Positions 19,857 through 31,263 are shown, counted from the first letter of the stretch. The stretch: DNA of 64,000 nucleotides from Sacculina carcini (GCA_916048095.2 OU696578.1:7628045-7692044), one strand, 5' to 3'. Numbers and translations are program-made. The notes: generated by a model from the letters alone, not told the origin.

Positions 19857-22781
19857 TTAAGATTCACATAAACGACATACTCTCCTCTGCCTAATCCTTT
19901 CGCTTCGTCGCGGCTCAACGTGCGATTCATAGTCTGTTGGATCCGGACTCCTGCGAAATTGAAGGTGCATTGGTGACTCGTCCGAACATTCATCGTGATG
20001 GTGTTGACATTCCCGTTCCAACCTCCGACGAACATCTTTTAGATGATACGGCATGCCATCTACTTCATCCGCATGCTCAGATATATCCGCTGTGACAACA
20101 CCTTTTGCCCATACCTGGTCGCATCTCGTGCCCAGTTTTCCGACCCACACTCTCTCCTGGCTTGTACCCACTAGTTCCTCGTCGTCCTGTCGTTTCTTCT
20201 CTACGATTGATGTCCTTCACTCTGGGAGTGTAACGATAAATACGAGCCATGGGAGTGGTTGACTCACGGACATCATCGGTAGGAGACAATTTGTAGCGGA
20301 ACACCGCTTTCTCCACACTGCACTGACTCCGTGCCGCTATTACCTTCACCGTGAGATGACATCGCTCCACTATGCCATTTCCGTGAGGCTCGTAGACACA
20401 TCGGTACTTGGGAACCGCACCCCAATCAGCTAGAAACACCTTGAACTCGCGAATTCTGAATACTGTTCCATTGTCCAGTAACACCTCAATCGGAGCTCCT
20501 CGTTCCAAGAAAACTGTTCTGAGTAGTTCGATAATGTTCCTGCTGTCCTCTTTCTTCAGCATTTTCCACAGCGCGAAACGGGACGGTCCACAGTCTATTA
20601 CAGATAAATAAATATCGCCTCTAACATGTGTGACATCCATCGCAAGCCTCTCCCAGTTATTTTTCACCGACAAATTTCTATGCCTCCATTTAAGTGGGGC
20701 TGGGTCGATGGAACGACACATCTCGCAAGATTGAACGACGGCTTGAGCTTCCTTTCTGGTTGCCGCTCGATTGGATCTGCGGGCGAAGTACAATGTTCTC
20801 CTGATGCCGGGATGACCTGCTGATTCGTGGATCTTTTTTATTTCCTCTGTGCCCATTTGACCAGATTGACCTGCACAGCAAACTGTTAGGAGTCTGTTCT
20901 GCTTATCGCACATCGCCAGCCACTTTTCCGGTACGCGGGTTATCGCGTCAGAGTGATTTTCAGCAGAACCAACCAATATCACCTCCATATTCAAACCAAG
21001 CTCTTCTTGAATCGCCTTCAGAGTACCAAGTCTCCGCCGAATCAGCAGCTCTCCGCTAGCACGGGTTTTAACACGAGCTTTCCCCGTGAGAGCATCACGC
21101 ACCCAGTGGCAAGCTGTTTGGGAATCTGTGAATATTCGAATCTCTGTCATGCCCCAAGCTGCTGCCAGATTGATGCCCTTCAGAATGGCGTCTAGTTCGG
21201 CTAAATTTATATGGTGGTCGTCCTTGCGCAGCCAGCTAGCGTCCTCAATCACCATTCCATCAATCTCCAAAACCACACATATTGCCAACTGACTAGCATC
21301 TACCCAAACGTCAACTTTCTCCCTTCAACTCTCCACAGACCATGCGCAGCGTCCTTTTTCTCAATTTTCTCTTTATAAAGGCGAAACACGTTCAAAGTAC
21401 GGTTGTCGACTTCTTCATCCCAGGATTTAGCCGATTCACTTCCCACTCTCTTGACAAATGAGGAAGCGACTCTCATACAGCCACAGACGGGAAGGTGCCC
21501 AATTGCTTGCCCGCAGAATGCAAATATCTTCCGTTTCGTGAGTGGCTCCTCAATGTCATCCACATCATTATCCCTCATCCAGACCAGTTGTCCTTGATCT
21601 TGAAGTAATCGTAAACCTAGTACCCTCCATGATGGATCAGGTCGACTCACGGGCTTGCATAACAGACCATATCTCAGCATATGGCTGCTAACTTTTTCTG
21701 CACTCAGAATAGATTCATCTACGAGAATGTCGTCAATGTACGACGAGGTGGCCGTTTGGACACCCTGATCTTGCGCCAATGCAAATTCCACAATCGACTT
21801 CATAATTATAGGAGCTGCACTGAGACCAAATCCAAGTCTGGTTAAGCAGTATCTAGTTCCTCGGACAATAACGGTATGATATTTCCATAACGACGGGTCC
21901 ACTTCTATTTGCAAATACGTTCTCTTGAGATCCAAAAGTGCCACATTATCTTCTCGTCTTCTCCAATCGCGAAGTTTCTGATGACAAACGTCCACCTCTG
22001 CTGAGTGCACCTTAATGTATTTATTCAGCTGGCGAAAATCCATAACTGGACGTACTTTCGATTTGTTTTTCTGCGTTACCGCCATGAGCGGAATCAAACC
22101 CTTTGCTGGTCCATGAACGCCCTCATCGAATTCAACCAACCAATCCTCAGCAATCCACGCTTTCAATTCTGCGTCAAACTCTTCTCGGGAACTCGAGGCA
22201 ATCGCATACTCTGAAATGTGATTGGGGAGCACTTCCGGGTTCGCTATCCACTTCCAGCTCACACGCCAAGCTTTTTTGGTCCCACTAAAATACGCCACAA
22301 AATCTTTGCCTTGAATTTCAGCAGTAACATCTGACACGGCCGCTACTTCAGTTCTTGTCCCACGATCCGGTGGTACACGACCTGCGCCGTCCTTGTCAAT
22401 GCTGGTAACACAGAGTGTCTTGTCAATACAAAAGCCTCCCATGGCAGCCACACTATCAAGTGCTTGGATAAAATCGGCTCCAACAGGTCGATGATTCACT
22501 ACAATAGCGTCAACGTAAAAGCCGAGACCGTCTTCCACATATACATACACATTGCTGATACCGGCACACAACATCTTGTCCCCGCTGATGGTCACGAGCG
22601 AAACCTCACACCGTCTCACTCGACCCCGACAGAGCCGCTCATTCACAATACTCCTTGTGCATCTAGTATCAAGTAGAGCATGACACCTTACACCATTCAC
22701 GGTTGTCTTCAGCATCACTGGCGCCAAACTCGAACACGCGGAGGAGAGGCTGGCGCTGATGACTCTTCTTGTTCGTTTCCC
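19857..22781 (-). pseudogene. pol: pol of the - strand LTR element, two frameshifts
   Basis: Three successive frames (to 21300, 21288-20077, 20171-19857) together cover the same domains as the intact pol. The protease site has DTRC in place of the DTG-Cys of the other copy. The RT has VRPVMDFRQLN and YIDD. RNase H and integrase follow (HESAGHPG, CEMC, MDVTHV, DNGTVF, IVERCH), with a basic tail (PRRSERIRQRR). The first shift falls near 21310 between the RT-linked tether and RNase H; the second near 20100-20170 at the C-terminus. The protease change and the frameshifts indicate an inactive copy. Confidence 0.85.
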
Positions 22782-23458
22782 GGACAATGTGACTGGTAGT
22801 GCCCACGAGCTCCACATCTGAAGCAGACAGGTCCGACAATTCCTCCTTCTGAGTTTCGTTGATCGTTGCGAAGTGAGCAGTCCCGCGCAACATGACCGAG
22901 TCTGCTGCATATGAAACATCTGATTTGTGAACTACTTTTTGGTCGACGCAACGGCTCTGACGCTAACAACCCTATTGTAGCGCCCCCATTTTCCGCTAAA
23001 ACAACACGCGCTCTGTTGACGACGTCTTCGATGGGCATATCGTCCAGCTTGGCATTTGCCCGCAGGGTGTGCCGAACCGATTGTGGTAATGCTGCCACAA
23101 AGGCGCATCTGATGGACACTGGATCTGTGCTATTACACCTGGCACCAAACTTTCGCAGATCTGACACCAACACATCAACACACTCATTGGGAGCAAGCCG
23201 CCGATTGATGAGTTGATCATAAGCCGCAAAAGTGTCCATACCAAAAGCTCTTTGCAGGGCCCGCTCAATCTTACTCATATCCAGCTGGTCTTCATCTGAT
23301 AGCCCGTCAATTACGCTATAAGCATTCCTTGTGACCCTCATACCTGCAACTTGAGCCACATCTCTCACACCGCGCAGCCGGCACGACTTCTTCACTCTGC
23401 TGATCCATTCTGAGGGATCCTGGTTTCCGTCGTATTCAGGAATGAGCCTCATGTCCAT
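22715..23458 (-). CDS. gag: gag of the - strand LTR element
   Basis: A 247-codon intact frame starts MDMRLIPEYDGNQDPSEW. Capsid-like region: LQRAFGMDTFAAYDQL. Two zinc knuckles follow: CFICSRLGHVARDC and CFRCGARGHYQSHC. Directly after the second knuckle comes G GGA AAC in the gag frame (22775-22781 on +), where ribosomes would shift -1 into pol. The domain order matches the interrupted gag of the sense element. Confidence 0.85.
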   Translation of the reverse strand: MDMRLIPEYDGNQDPSEWISRVKKSCRLRGVRDVAQVAGMRVTRNAYSVIDGLSDEDQLDMSKIERALQRAFGMDTFAAYDQLINRRLAPNECVDVLVSDLRKFGARCNSTDPVSIRCAFVAALPQSVRHTLRANAKLDDMPIEDVVNRARVVLAENGGATIGLLASEPLRRPKSSSQIRCFICSRLGHVARDCSLRNDQRNSEGGIVGPVCFRCGARGHYQSHCPGNEQEESSAPASPPRVRVWRQ

Positions 23459-24059
23459 TGTTGACTCAGCGATGGCCGAAATAGCTTGTAAGTTCTGCTT
23501 CGCCCCCGCTATGGTGAAGAGTCACAGACAATGGATGATGACGACGATGGATGATGTATTTGATGAAGTAATTTGAAGCAATGACGCTGTACCAAACAAT
23601 ATACACATTCAATACCCGCACGCACAATCACACAACGCCCGTTCACACAGCCAACACGATAACACCACTTATTCACACTGATAATCGCTGACACACACTG
23701 CCTATCGCTCACAGTGCTCGATACATACACGCGTTTCCACACTTCAACGACACACGCGCAGACACACACACACATATGACCATTCACACTAACACAATGC
23801 ACAACTACAACTGTAGAACGCACGAACAGGAATCCATATATACATACGCATATACTCACTCACGCTCAAACGCAATAAACTACGCACACAAACACCCACA
23901 TGGTACTAAATATGTTTAACTATACACTAAATAGCATGGTACAATCCTTTTTTATTTGTTTGTGCAAAGTGTAAAAAACATGTTTTTATTTTATTTATTA
24001 TTATCATTATTATTAATTACAGGCAAATCCAGTAACATGGGAAGAGTGCAAGCACTATC

Positions 24060-24569
24060 ACCACCCTAAGGTGGCCGCATGTACCGGAAGCGCCCAAAAG
24101 ATTCAGAGAGAAAGAGTTCGAAAAGAAAATAATAAATATATAACAATAAATAATAAACCATCATCCGATAACACTCCATAATGTCACTCCGCTCACGTTC
24201 CTCAATACATAATAGCAATCAACAATAAATATGTGATTCAGTAAATAAGAACCATCAATAAATATGAATAAATATTAATAAATAAGTAATAAATAACAAT
24301 CAAGAACAATAAATATGATTCAATAAGTAACAACACAAATAAATATGATTCAATAAACAGCAACAACAATAATTATGATTCAATAAACAACAACAGCCAA
24401 CACTGAGTAAAAGTATAATTTAATAAATAACAACAACCAATAATAAATAGTAATAAATAGAGAGTAAAATAAGAATAAGTATAAATTAATAGAAAATAAA
24501 TAACAATAAACACGAATAATATAAATAACAATAAATATGAATAAATAAACAATTAATAAGACTCAAAAG
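24060..24569 (-). repeat. AT-rich 3' tail of LINE copy 1
   Basis: About 450 bases of AATAAATA/ACAATAAATATGAT-type reiterations lie just downstream (on the - strand) of the stop of the LINE reading frame. This resembles the simple-repeat 3' tails of non-LTR elements, though it is unusually long. The flank 23906-24059 has nothing recognised. Confidence 0.6.
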
Positions 24570-25250
24570 TCAATTCCGCTCTTTCAGTAGCATTTCATTT
24601 ACTTTGGCCTTGAATTTGTTCAAATTGTTCTGCGAGAAAGCCTCCTCCTTCAACGTGTTCCAAGTAGGCCACTCTTCCACAGTGGCCGGAAGCAAGCAAC
24701 GTCGAAATTGCTTTGTACGACAACGAATTGGAGCCATGCACTGGGAATGCTGATTGGATGTAAACCGTGTGCTTCTTGCTGCCACGAAATCATCAGGAAT
24801 GGACTTGCTCATCGGATGATGGTCGTTGTGCTTGATCTTGTGTAGCATGCACACGCTGCTGACCTTTCGACGATGGCAAAGATCACCAAGAACCAAGTCA
24901 CCACAGAGGAACATGCAAGTTCTAACAACTCTGTTGATGAGATTGAGGTGACAATCCGCAGCAGAAGTCCACACGGGGGCGCAGTACTCCAGAATTGGCA
25001 AAATGGAACAGCGAAAACAACTTTTTGAGATTGTGCTGCTACCGAACATCCGATATGCCTTTCTTATAATTCCCAGTTTCCGCGATACCCAACAAACCAG
25101 CTTCGGAATGTGACTCTCAAATGTCAGTTTTGAGTCTACATGCACTGCCAGTATTTTGAGCTCATCACACATGCTGAGTTGGGCGTCATTTATGAGGACA
25201 GTTCCATGTGAAGATTGAACGGTACGTGACCTATAAACCAGCAAGCTTTC
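24570..25250 (-). pseudogene. LINE copy 1: 5'-truncated, C-terminal RT region
   Basis: The 224-codon frame (25244-24570) covers the region after the RT active site: CDELKILAVHVDSKLTFESH, ILPILEYCAPVW and a basic C-terminal tail. It is highly similar to 27528-27100 of LINE copy 2. Similarity stops at about 25250, typical of 5' truncation during target-primed reverse transcription. It is inactive. Confidence 0.85.
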
Positions 25251-25511
25251 AGTAGATTCGTGTGTTTAGTAGTCGCGTGTGCATTTCAGGGGGCGTTTGA
25301 AGCCACATTCTTTCATTTGCGTGCAAGTTGTCTCACATTCTACGTACGTCTATTTGTAGTATTTGATCAAGTTCGAGCACGCTACATCGCACATGCTGTT
25401 CGCGGAATGAGCTGCATGAATATATTTGGTGTGTCCACGCATGTGTGTTCAGTTGAGTCGGCGATTGCTTGCTCGCTTCTTGCTGCTTCGCTATTTGTAC
25501 CAATCACAAAG

Positions 25512-26042
25512 ATGGTTCGTTCTACGACAAGACAACTGACAGTTTTTCTGGCCATACTTTACTTCGCCAATTGGCCGAAAGTGATTCACGGATTAACTGT
25601 CATAGTCCTTCATTCAAGTGAAATTTGTCAAGTAATGATTTCAAATGGCACGTTTCTGAATGGTTGTAGTTGTTTGAAGAACAATTGCCAATCTTCCTCT
25701 GTGAACGACCACTGTTCTTGTAACAGTGTGACAGTCAATGACGTAGAAGAATGCCAACCAACTGTTTCACTATCAACATTAGGAAATTACACGGTAAAAG
25801 GTGAGCATACTAATGTGGCTCATGTAAAAGCTAGAATGAAGAGTTTCAGTGGCAAAACGACGGTCATGGTCGTACTGAAAGATACCAATGAGGGAACAGT
25901 GACAGGAGAATGTGAATGCTCCAAAGTAACCGGCGATGGAGGTGGTTCTCAATGCGAAACGAACACAGATTTGGGGGATGCATGCCTGTGTATATCTCAG
26001 AATGACAAGTGTTGGCCTTTTGTCTGGTTTGTCCCCATCTAA
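25512..26042 (+). CDS. Putative secreted cysteine-rich protein, single exon, 176 residues
   Basis: The ATG at 25512 has a favourable context (AAAGATGG). The N-terminus MVRSTTRQLTVFLAILYFA fits a signal peptide (basic, then hydrophobic), with possible cleavage near IHG. The mature part has 13 Cys, many in C-x-C pairs (GCSC, HCSC, GECEC, ACLC), and two N-glycosylation sequons (NGT, NYT). The frame is open further upstream to 25260, but without a better ATG context. It lies in the contactin intron between two LINE copies, on contactin's strand. A - strand frame (26399-25779) overlaps its 3' half, and only one is likely real. I recognise no family. It may be a host gene, a captured gene or chance. 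Confidence 0.45.
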   Translation: MVRSTTRQLTVFLAILYFANWPKVIHGLTVIVLHSSEICQVMISNGTFLNGCSCLKNNCQSSSVNDHCSCNSVTVNDVEECQPTVSLSTLGNYTVKGEHTNVAHVKARMKSFSGKTTVMVVLKDTNEGTVTGECECSKVTGDGGGSQCETNTDLGDACLCISQNDKCWPFVWFVPI

Positions 26043-26738
26043 GCCTTTTTCGACAAGCAACGTGCCGCTTGTCGTGACGACATGTGGCGCATCTGCAATT
26101 GGCGCGGTGGAGGGCGTCTTTTCTGGTGTTTTCAATTGAAACTCTCTGACCGCTGTGGTCCTGTTGTTCAACTCTTGTAATGTTTTCGATATTAATTCGG
26201 TGATGGTTGACACTTTTTGTACACTTGCACATTCTGGTTGCATTGTTCCGTATCTCTTGATGAAGGTGTTGGTTGGGTCTATATTGGGTATGCCGTGTGT
26301 GTTGGTGTATTTTGGCCGTGTGTGTTCTGCTGTGCTGAACTGGTCTATAATAAAGTCTGCCTTGAAATCACCGTCTCTACTGAAATCAGCTACGCACAAA
26401 TGATCAAATTAAGTGTCGGTCTGTTGTGAAGGGTGACATCGCGACCCTTCGTTTGACCAAAGTTTAAATCGTATTTTCTGTTCGACAGTGACCAACCGAG
26501 TCTTGGGAGGTCGGAGTTTTCTTGTGCAAAACCCGCCGTAGCATGGATATGCCAGAAAAACAAAATATAATAATATTTGTCGAATTTGTCTTAAATTGTA
26601 TGTATAACGGCGCAGACATGAATACGCAATATATTTAACACAGGGAACAAAAAACTCGAAAACACTCGATAACCCGCAATGGTCACCCTCAAAACACAAC
26701 GTCTCACCGCCGTACAATCAATCACACGCACAATGCGC

Positions 26739-26840
26739 TCCACTTGACAGCACCCCCCTCCGCGTCTCACCACTTGACAGCACCCCCCCTCCGCGTCTCA
26801 CCACTTGACAGCACCCCCCTCCGCGTCTCACCACGATACA
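26739..26840. repeat. 32-33 bp tandem repeat (3 units)
   Basis: The unit CACTTGACAGCACCCCCCTCCGCGTCTCAC recurs three times in a row with a one-base length change in the C-run. It is GC-rich against an AT-rich surround. Confidence 0.85.
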
Positions 26841-26853
26841 GCATCTCCGCACA

Positions 26854-26999
26854 GTCTAGGCTAAATGTGTAAGGCTTCAAGAACATTAAATTGAGCTAAT
26901 TTATAACGCTGGAATTCATTAGAGCAAACACGCTTCTATATTTTTCATAGATTTTAGGTTAGATTAGGTTTAGCGTTCTAATGTACCTCCTCTAGGTTC
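26854..26999. mobile_element. Truncated MITE, relative of 54585-54816
   Basis: It begins GTCTAGGCTAAATGTGTAAGG and contains TATATTTTTCATAGATTTTAGGTTAGATTAGG and GCGTTCTAATGTA. These segments occur, in rearranged order and orientation, in the complete copy at 54585-54816. Confidence 0.65.
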
Positions 27000-27750
27000 A
27001 GCGTTCTAATGTACTGCCTCCTCCTTCAACGTGTTCCAAGTAGCCACAGTGGCCGGAAGAAAGCAACGTTGGAATTGCTTTGTACGACAACTAATTATAC
27101 TAATGCTGTTTGGATGCAAACCGTGTGCTTCTTGCTTCCACGAAATCATCAGGAATTGACTTGCTCATCGGATGATGGTCGTTGTGCTTGATCTTGTACA
27201 GCATGCACACGCTGATGTCCTTTCGACGATGGCAAAGATCACCAAGAACCAAGTCACCACAGAGGAACTTGCAAGTTCTAACAACTCTGTTGATGAGATT
27301 GACGTGACAATCCGCAGCAGAAGTCCACACGGAGGCGCAGTACTCCAGAATTGGCAATATCGAACAGCGAAAACAACTTTTTGAGATTGTGCTGCTACCG
27401 AACATCCGATATGCCTTTCTTATAACTCCCAGTTTCCGCGATGCCGAATAAACTAGCTTCCGAATGTGACTCTCAAATGTCAGCTTTGAGTCTACATGTA
27501 CTCCCAATATTTTGAGCTCATCACACACGCTGAGTTGGGCGTCATTTATGAGGATAGCTCAATGTGAAGGTTGAACGGTACGTGACCTAGAAACCAACAA
27601 GCTTTTAGATTTCGAAGTGTTCAGCATCATATTCCACCTCTCACACCACTTCAGGACGCTGCTGAGATCGTCGTTGACCGTTTGACGCACCTGTGGTCTG
27701 TCCGAAGGAGATGAAATTACAGCCATCAAGGTGATATCATCAGCATATCC

Positions 27751-28431
27751 TTATACAGGGTTGCGTGTGGTTGTGTACAGGTCAGCGGTGTAAATGTTGA
27801 ACAAAATAGGACCCAACACACTTCCCTGCGGGACACCGGAGACAATGCTCTGCCAGCGACTGTATGCTCCATCGATGGCAACACGTTGTACGCGATTGGA
27901 GAGAAATTGATGCAAAACACTCAGCAAGCGGCCGCCGACTCCAATGTTTCTCAGTTTTTGCAACAAGCCCTGGTGGCTCACACGGTCAAATGCTGCCGAG
28001 AAATCCAACTGCACAATCCAGGCTTCACTGCCTTTGTCTAGCACTTGCTTGAGCTCATGCGTGATAGTAAGCAGAGCGTCAGTCGTGCTGAGTTTTTTGC
28101 GGTATCCAAATTGGTTTTCCGACAGCAGATTGTTGCTGTCCAGGTACTTGGACAGTCTGGAAGATATCAATTGCTCGAATATTTTGGACAGAATCGGCGT
28201 AATTGATATCGGCCGGTAGTTTGCAACATCTGCTGAATTGGTTCCTTTTGATATGGGCGTGATATTCGCAACCCGCCAACAGGATGGAAACGAACCAGTC
28301 TTCATAAAGCGCCTGAAAACAGCACTGAGCTTCGGAGCTAACGTATATGCCGTGTTCTTGAAAAATAGCGGAAACATATTCAGAGGGTCTGTTCCTCCGT
28401 GGGCATCAAGATCTTTCATGAGATTCACCAC
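27751..28431 (-). pseudogene. LINE reverse transcriptase fragment
   Basis: 226 codons of RT fingers and palm: WRVANITPISKG, NYRPISITP, QFGYRKKLSTTDALL, LDFSAAFDRV and GVPQGSVLGPILFNIYTADL, the standard motifs 1 to 4 of non-LTR RT. The frame stops just before the catalytic YADD motif, which is encoded in the following DNA (about 27745), so a small lesion separates the two. The frame 27528-27100 is the downstream thumb/C-terminal region. Confidence 0.88.
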
Positions 28432-28587
28432 TTCTTTTGATCGGAAGGCAATACCTTTGATTTTCGGGGCGAGGACAGATTAATCGTCAGACGGAATGGA
28501 CCCTTGACATTGCTTGGAATTGAAGAAATCCATAAGCAACTCTGCTTTCTCTGTTGGGTTGCTTTTGAACTCACCGTTAGATGAAAA

Positions 28588-29423
28588 TTAAGGAGGGACA
28601 GACAGGTCATGTCCAAACACTGACGATTTCAACGTTGACCACCATTTGTGGGCGTCATTGGCAGATGTTAGCTTTTCAGCAAGTTTCTTCGAGTGACATG
28701 TTTCCGCTTCTGAATACACATGCTCAGCATGCCGTCTGGCCTCAGTGTAGACATTCCATGAATTGGCTGAGCGCGATTGAAGCCACTTGTGGTAAGCCTC
28801 CTGCTTGGATTCACGTGCGCTGCGACATTCGTTGGTGAACCAGGCTTTGTCATCAGAGCGAAAACGTAGTTTTTTAGTAGGCACTCTCCTTGAGATGACA
28901 TCGGTAATGTATTTGTTCAATGCATCGATGGGGCATTCCTTCTGCAGCAGATTTGAAACTTTAATTGCTTTCAATTCATCATTCACCTTCACCCAGTAAA
29001 CATTGTTATTCATGTGCACGAGCCTTGAAATCGTGTAAGGAGAAACCTTCTGTCTCAATGTCAACTTCACGGACAGCGACGAGTGATCTGAACTTCCTAT
29101 TGGAGCTTCCACGTTTACACTCAGAATATCTGAGACGTCTGTCATAACCAAGTCCAAACAGTTTCCCGCTTGATGTGTGGGACCGGACACCATTTGGGAA
29201 CAGCGAGAAATGTTGCAGAAATCATATGCTGCCCTACCATGGACGTCTGTAGGATATGTCGACAAGAGCCACTCACGGTGATGGGCGTTCATATCCCCCA
29301 CAAAATACAAACGCTGACTTGGTGTCCTTCTCCTGAATTGTTGACATGGCTGACAAGAGACATTCATAGATAGAGTCGTTACTGTCTGGATTTATGTATG
29401 CTCCAAAGATGTAAAAACTCTCT
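28588..29423 (-). pseudogene. LINE endonuclease C-terminal half and linker
   Basis: The frame covers FYIFGAYINPD, then YFVGDMNAHHREW (GDxN motif), LDLVMTD and SSDHSSL (the SDH motif), all characteristic of APE-type endonucleases that nick target DNA. It then continues into the linker toward RT. It is separated from the N-terminal half by the SINE at 29425-29755. Confidence 0.85.
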
Positions 29424-29424
29424 G

Positions 29425-29755
29425 GACTCCGTGGTGCAGTTGTTAGCACACCCGCCTCACAAGCGGGAGGTCCGTGGTTCTAAACCCGGCGGAGCAGAAT
29501 TTCATTGGGCGAATTCTACAATCCCACAGCCCCTGTCAACCCAGCAGTAAATGGTACCAGATATCAGTCATGAGTTGTGCCATGCATTCTGGGGAGGTGA
29601 CCCTCTCTAATACGTCTTACGTCCTTGTGGCGCCATAGCGTGGAGAGGGTCGGTTCTGCGGTGGCAGCGAGCTGCACGGGGCACGCCTGTGTGTTCATAA
29701 GCTTCGGCTTCTTCCCGTGTAGCAGCTGCCACTTAAGCATTTAACCTTTAAAGTG
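29425..29755 (+). mobile_element. tRNA-Val-type SINE, copy 2, inserted in the LINE endonuclease
   Basis: The tRNA-like head GACTCCGTGGTGCAGTTGTTAGC (A box) and GGTTCTAAACC (B box) surrounds an anticodon-arm-like CCCGCCTCACAAGCGGG, with CAC at the anticodon position, as in tRNA-Val. The body is shared with copies 1 and 3. The 3' end is TGCCACTTAAGCATTTAACC. It splits the LINE endonuclease frame, so it postdates that LINE. Confidence 0.85.
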
Positions 29756-30540
29756 CAGTCGTGCGCTGTAATTCTCGTTGCTGAAAAACCTTTGCGTACG
29801 TACACTGCCATGCCACGCCGCCTGTTTTTTGAGTCACGTTTGATTAGCAATGGTTTACTGAAACCTGGCATCGGACACAAGCGTTTCGGCACAGATAACG
29901 ATGTCCTTGGAGCGACTGGCTGCTGTCAAATCTCTGATATTCTTATACAAGCCTCTGATGTTGGCAAAAAGTATATTTGAAAATCTTTTTTGTGGTCGAG
30001 CAGGACCGGGATTCATTTCAACATCGCCACACATCATCAACAGAAACGACAAATCCACGGTGTGAGAAGGCACACACACAACGCAAAACAAACATACAAA
30101 TAAACACATAATGCACGACGCATACAAGCACAAATACACAACACATAACACATGCATACGAAATGTCACAACAAAAAACAAGCATACAACACACACAATA
30201 CAAGGCAAACATACACACAAATACACACACGAGAAATACACTAGAAAATACATGTGAGAACAATTTATTGAGAGCTCCTTGTTAAACACATATCGCAAAG
30301 CAAAATGCGCGACATGGGCAATGGGCGACAACAAAGACAGAGTATGAGAGCAACACAGATTTAGTTGGCACCTCAGTGCGGGGAAAGAGCTGGGCGCTGA
30401 CGGAAAACCGGCCGTTAGCCGTTGGGGCGGGGCTGACATTTTAGCCCGCCATATCAACAAACAGACATGAAGCAGAAAATAGTACATATATCCATGGATA
30501 GCAATTATATTTATAGACAAAGTTAAATTAAGTAATATGC
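29756..30540 (-). pseudogene. LINE 5' part: Leu/Cys-rich leader, 2A-like motif and endonuclease start
   Basis: The frame 30520-29855 reads a hydrophobic, Cys/Val/Leu-rich stretch (partly from a CA-type microsatellite), then LLMMCGDVEMNPGP and NILFANIRGLYKN, the start of the APE endonuclease. D-x-E-x-NPGP is the signature of 2A-type ribosome skipping, known at the N-terminus of some non-LTR elements (e.g. trypanosome L1Tc, sea urchin CR1-like). A frameshift near 29880 moves the endonuclease into another frame (FSKPLLIKRDSKNRRRGMAVYV). Confidence 0.8.
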
Positions 30541-31042
30541 AAACTGAACTGAGAATTAAAGAAAAAGAATGTGATGAGAGAATTCAGCAGGAAGATTGCA
30601 AAGCAACTATGGCTGCGAACCCTGATTCTCAATCACATTCAGAAACAAAATATAAAAATACAAATATATAACCTGAAACAAAAGGAAGATTAATTGACTT
30701 AAAAAAGAAAACAGTCTTATAAATAAATGAATGAGCTCGCAAGAAGAAAATATCCGCCTTTAAAAAGGCAAATATAATCAATGAACAAAACGAGTAATGG
30801 AAAATCAAAATATCGCTAAATCAAATATAATAATAAAACAACTGAAATATAACTCAATGAACACTCAGCGTTAGCAGAAAGCAGGATCTGTCGTCAGCGA
30901 AGCGTAGACAGCCGGGCGCGAACGAGCGACGGTAAACACGTGCACACTCAGCGAGGGTTAGTCAGAGACTGAAACCATGGTTTTTTGGGGGTTTTTAAAC
31001 CCGGTTTTTTCAAACCCTGCCTATGTGATACGCTGTCATAAC

Positions 31043-31136
<94 letters not shown>

Positions 31137-31263
31137 GCCAGTCATCAATTGGCCTGATCGGGAAGTTTTATATTCGCTCATCCATGTGTATACGCGCGCG
31201 TGTGTGTGTGTGTATTTCACGCGCGGATGTGTGTGTTTGTGTGTGTGTGTTGATTTATGACAG
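30541..31263 (+). other. End of the large contactin intron, with (TG)n
   Basis: AT-rich 30541-30840 may be the LINE 5' flank. Positions 31045-31133 are a pure (TG)n run of about 44 units, followed by shorter TG runs up to the acceptor TTTATGACAG. There is no gene. Confidence 0.7.

Larger units (their letters stand above)
19426..23900 (-). mobile_element. LTR retrotransposon of the same family, - strand, frameshifted
   Basis: LTRs at 23487-23900 (5') and 19426-19842 (3') read TGTGGGTGTTT...CTTACA on the - strand and are flanked by a 5-bp duplication TGGTA (19421-19425 and 23901-23905). The purine tract GGAGGAGG abuts the 3' LTR, and AGCTATTTCGGCC follows the 5' LTR. The LTRs differ by several substitutions and indels, so this copy is older than the one at 305-9538. 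The gag-pol layout and the slippery G GGA AAC (22775-22781) are conserved, but pol has two frameshifts, so it is non-autonomous. Confidence 0.92.
26043..27015. other. Intronic stretch between LINE copies
   Basis: The - strand frame 26399-26043 (part of a 206-codon frame) has a protein-like composition but no family motif. A 32-33 bp tandem repeat lies at 26739-26840 and a truncated MITE copy at 26854-26999. No gene is assigned with confidence. Confidence 0.5.
27016..30540 (-). mobile_element. LINE copy 2: CR1/L2-like non-LTR retrotransposon with 2A-like motif, degraded
   Basis: Reading on the - strand: a 2A-like DVEMNPGP (30002-30025); an endonuclease of the exonuclease-endonuclease-phosphatase type (ANIRGL, later YFVGDMNAHH, then SSDHS); and a reverse transcriptase with NYRPISITPILSKIFEQLI, LDFSAAFDRVSH, SGVPQGSVLGP and, after a frame break, YADD (about 27745). 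The C-terminal region matches LINE copy 1. It is broken by a frameshift near 29880, a SINE insertion (29425-29755), stops near 28485-28585 and 27750, and 3' truncation at 27016. The family assignment (CR1/L2-like) rests on motif resemblance only. Confidence 0.85.

Noticed and set aside
26739-26840. CRISPR-like array
   Set aside because: Direct head-to-tail repeat without spacers, in a eukaryotic intron.
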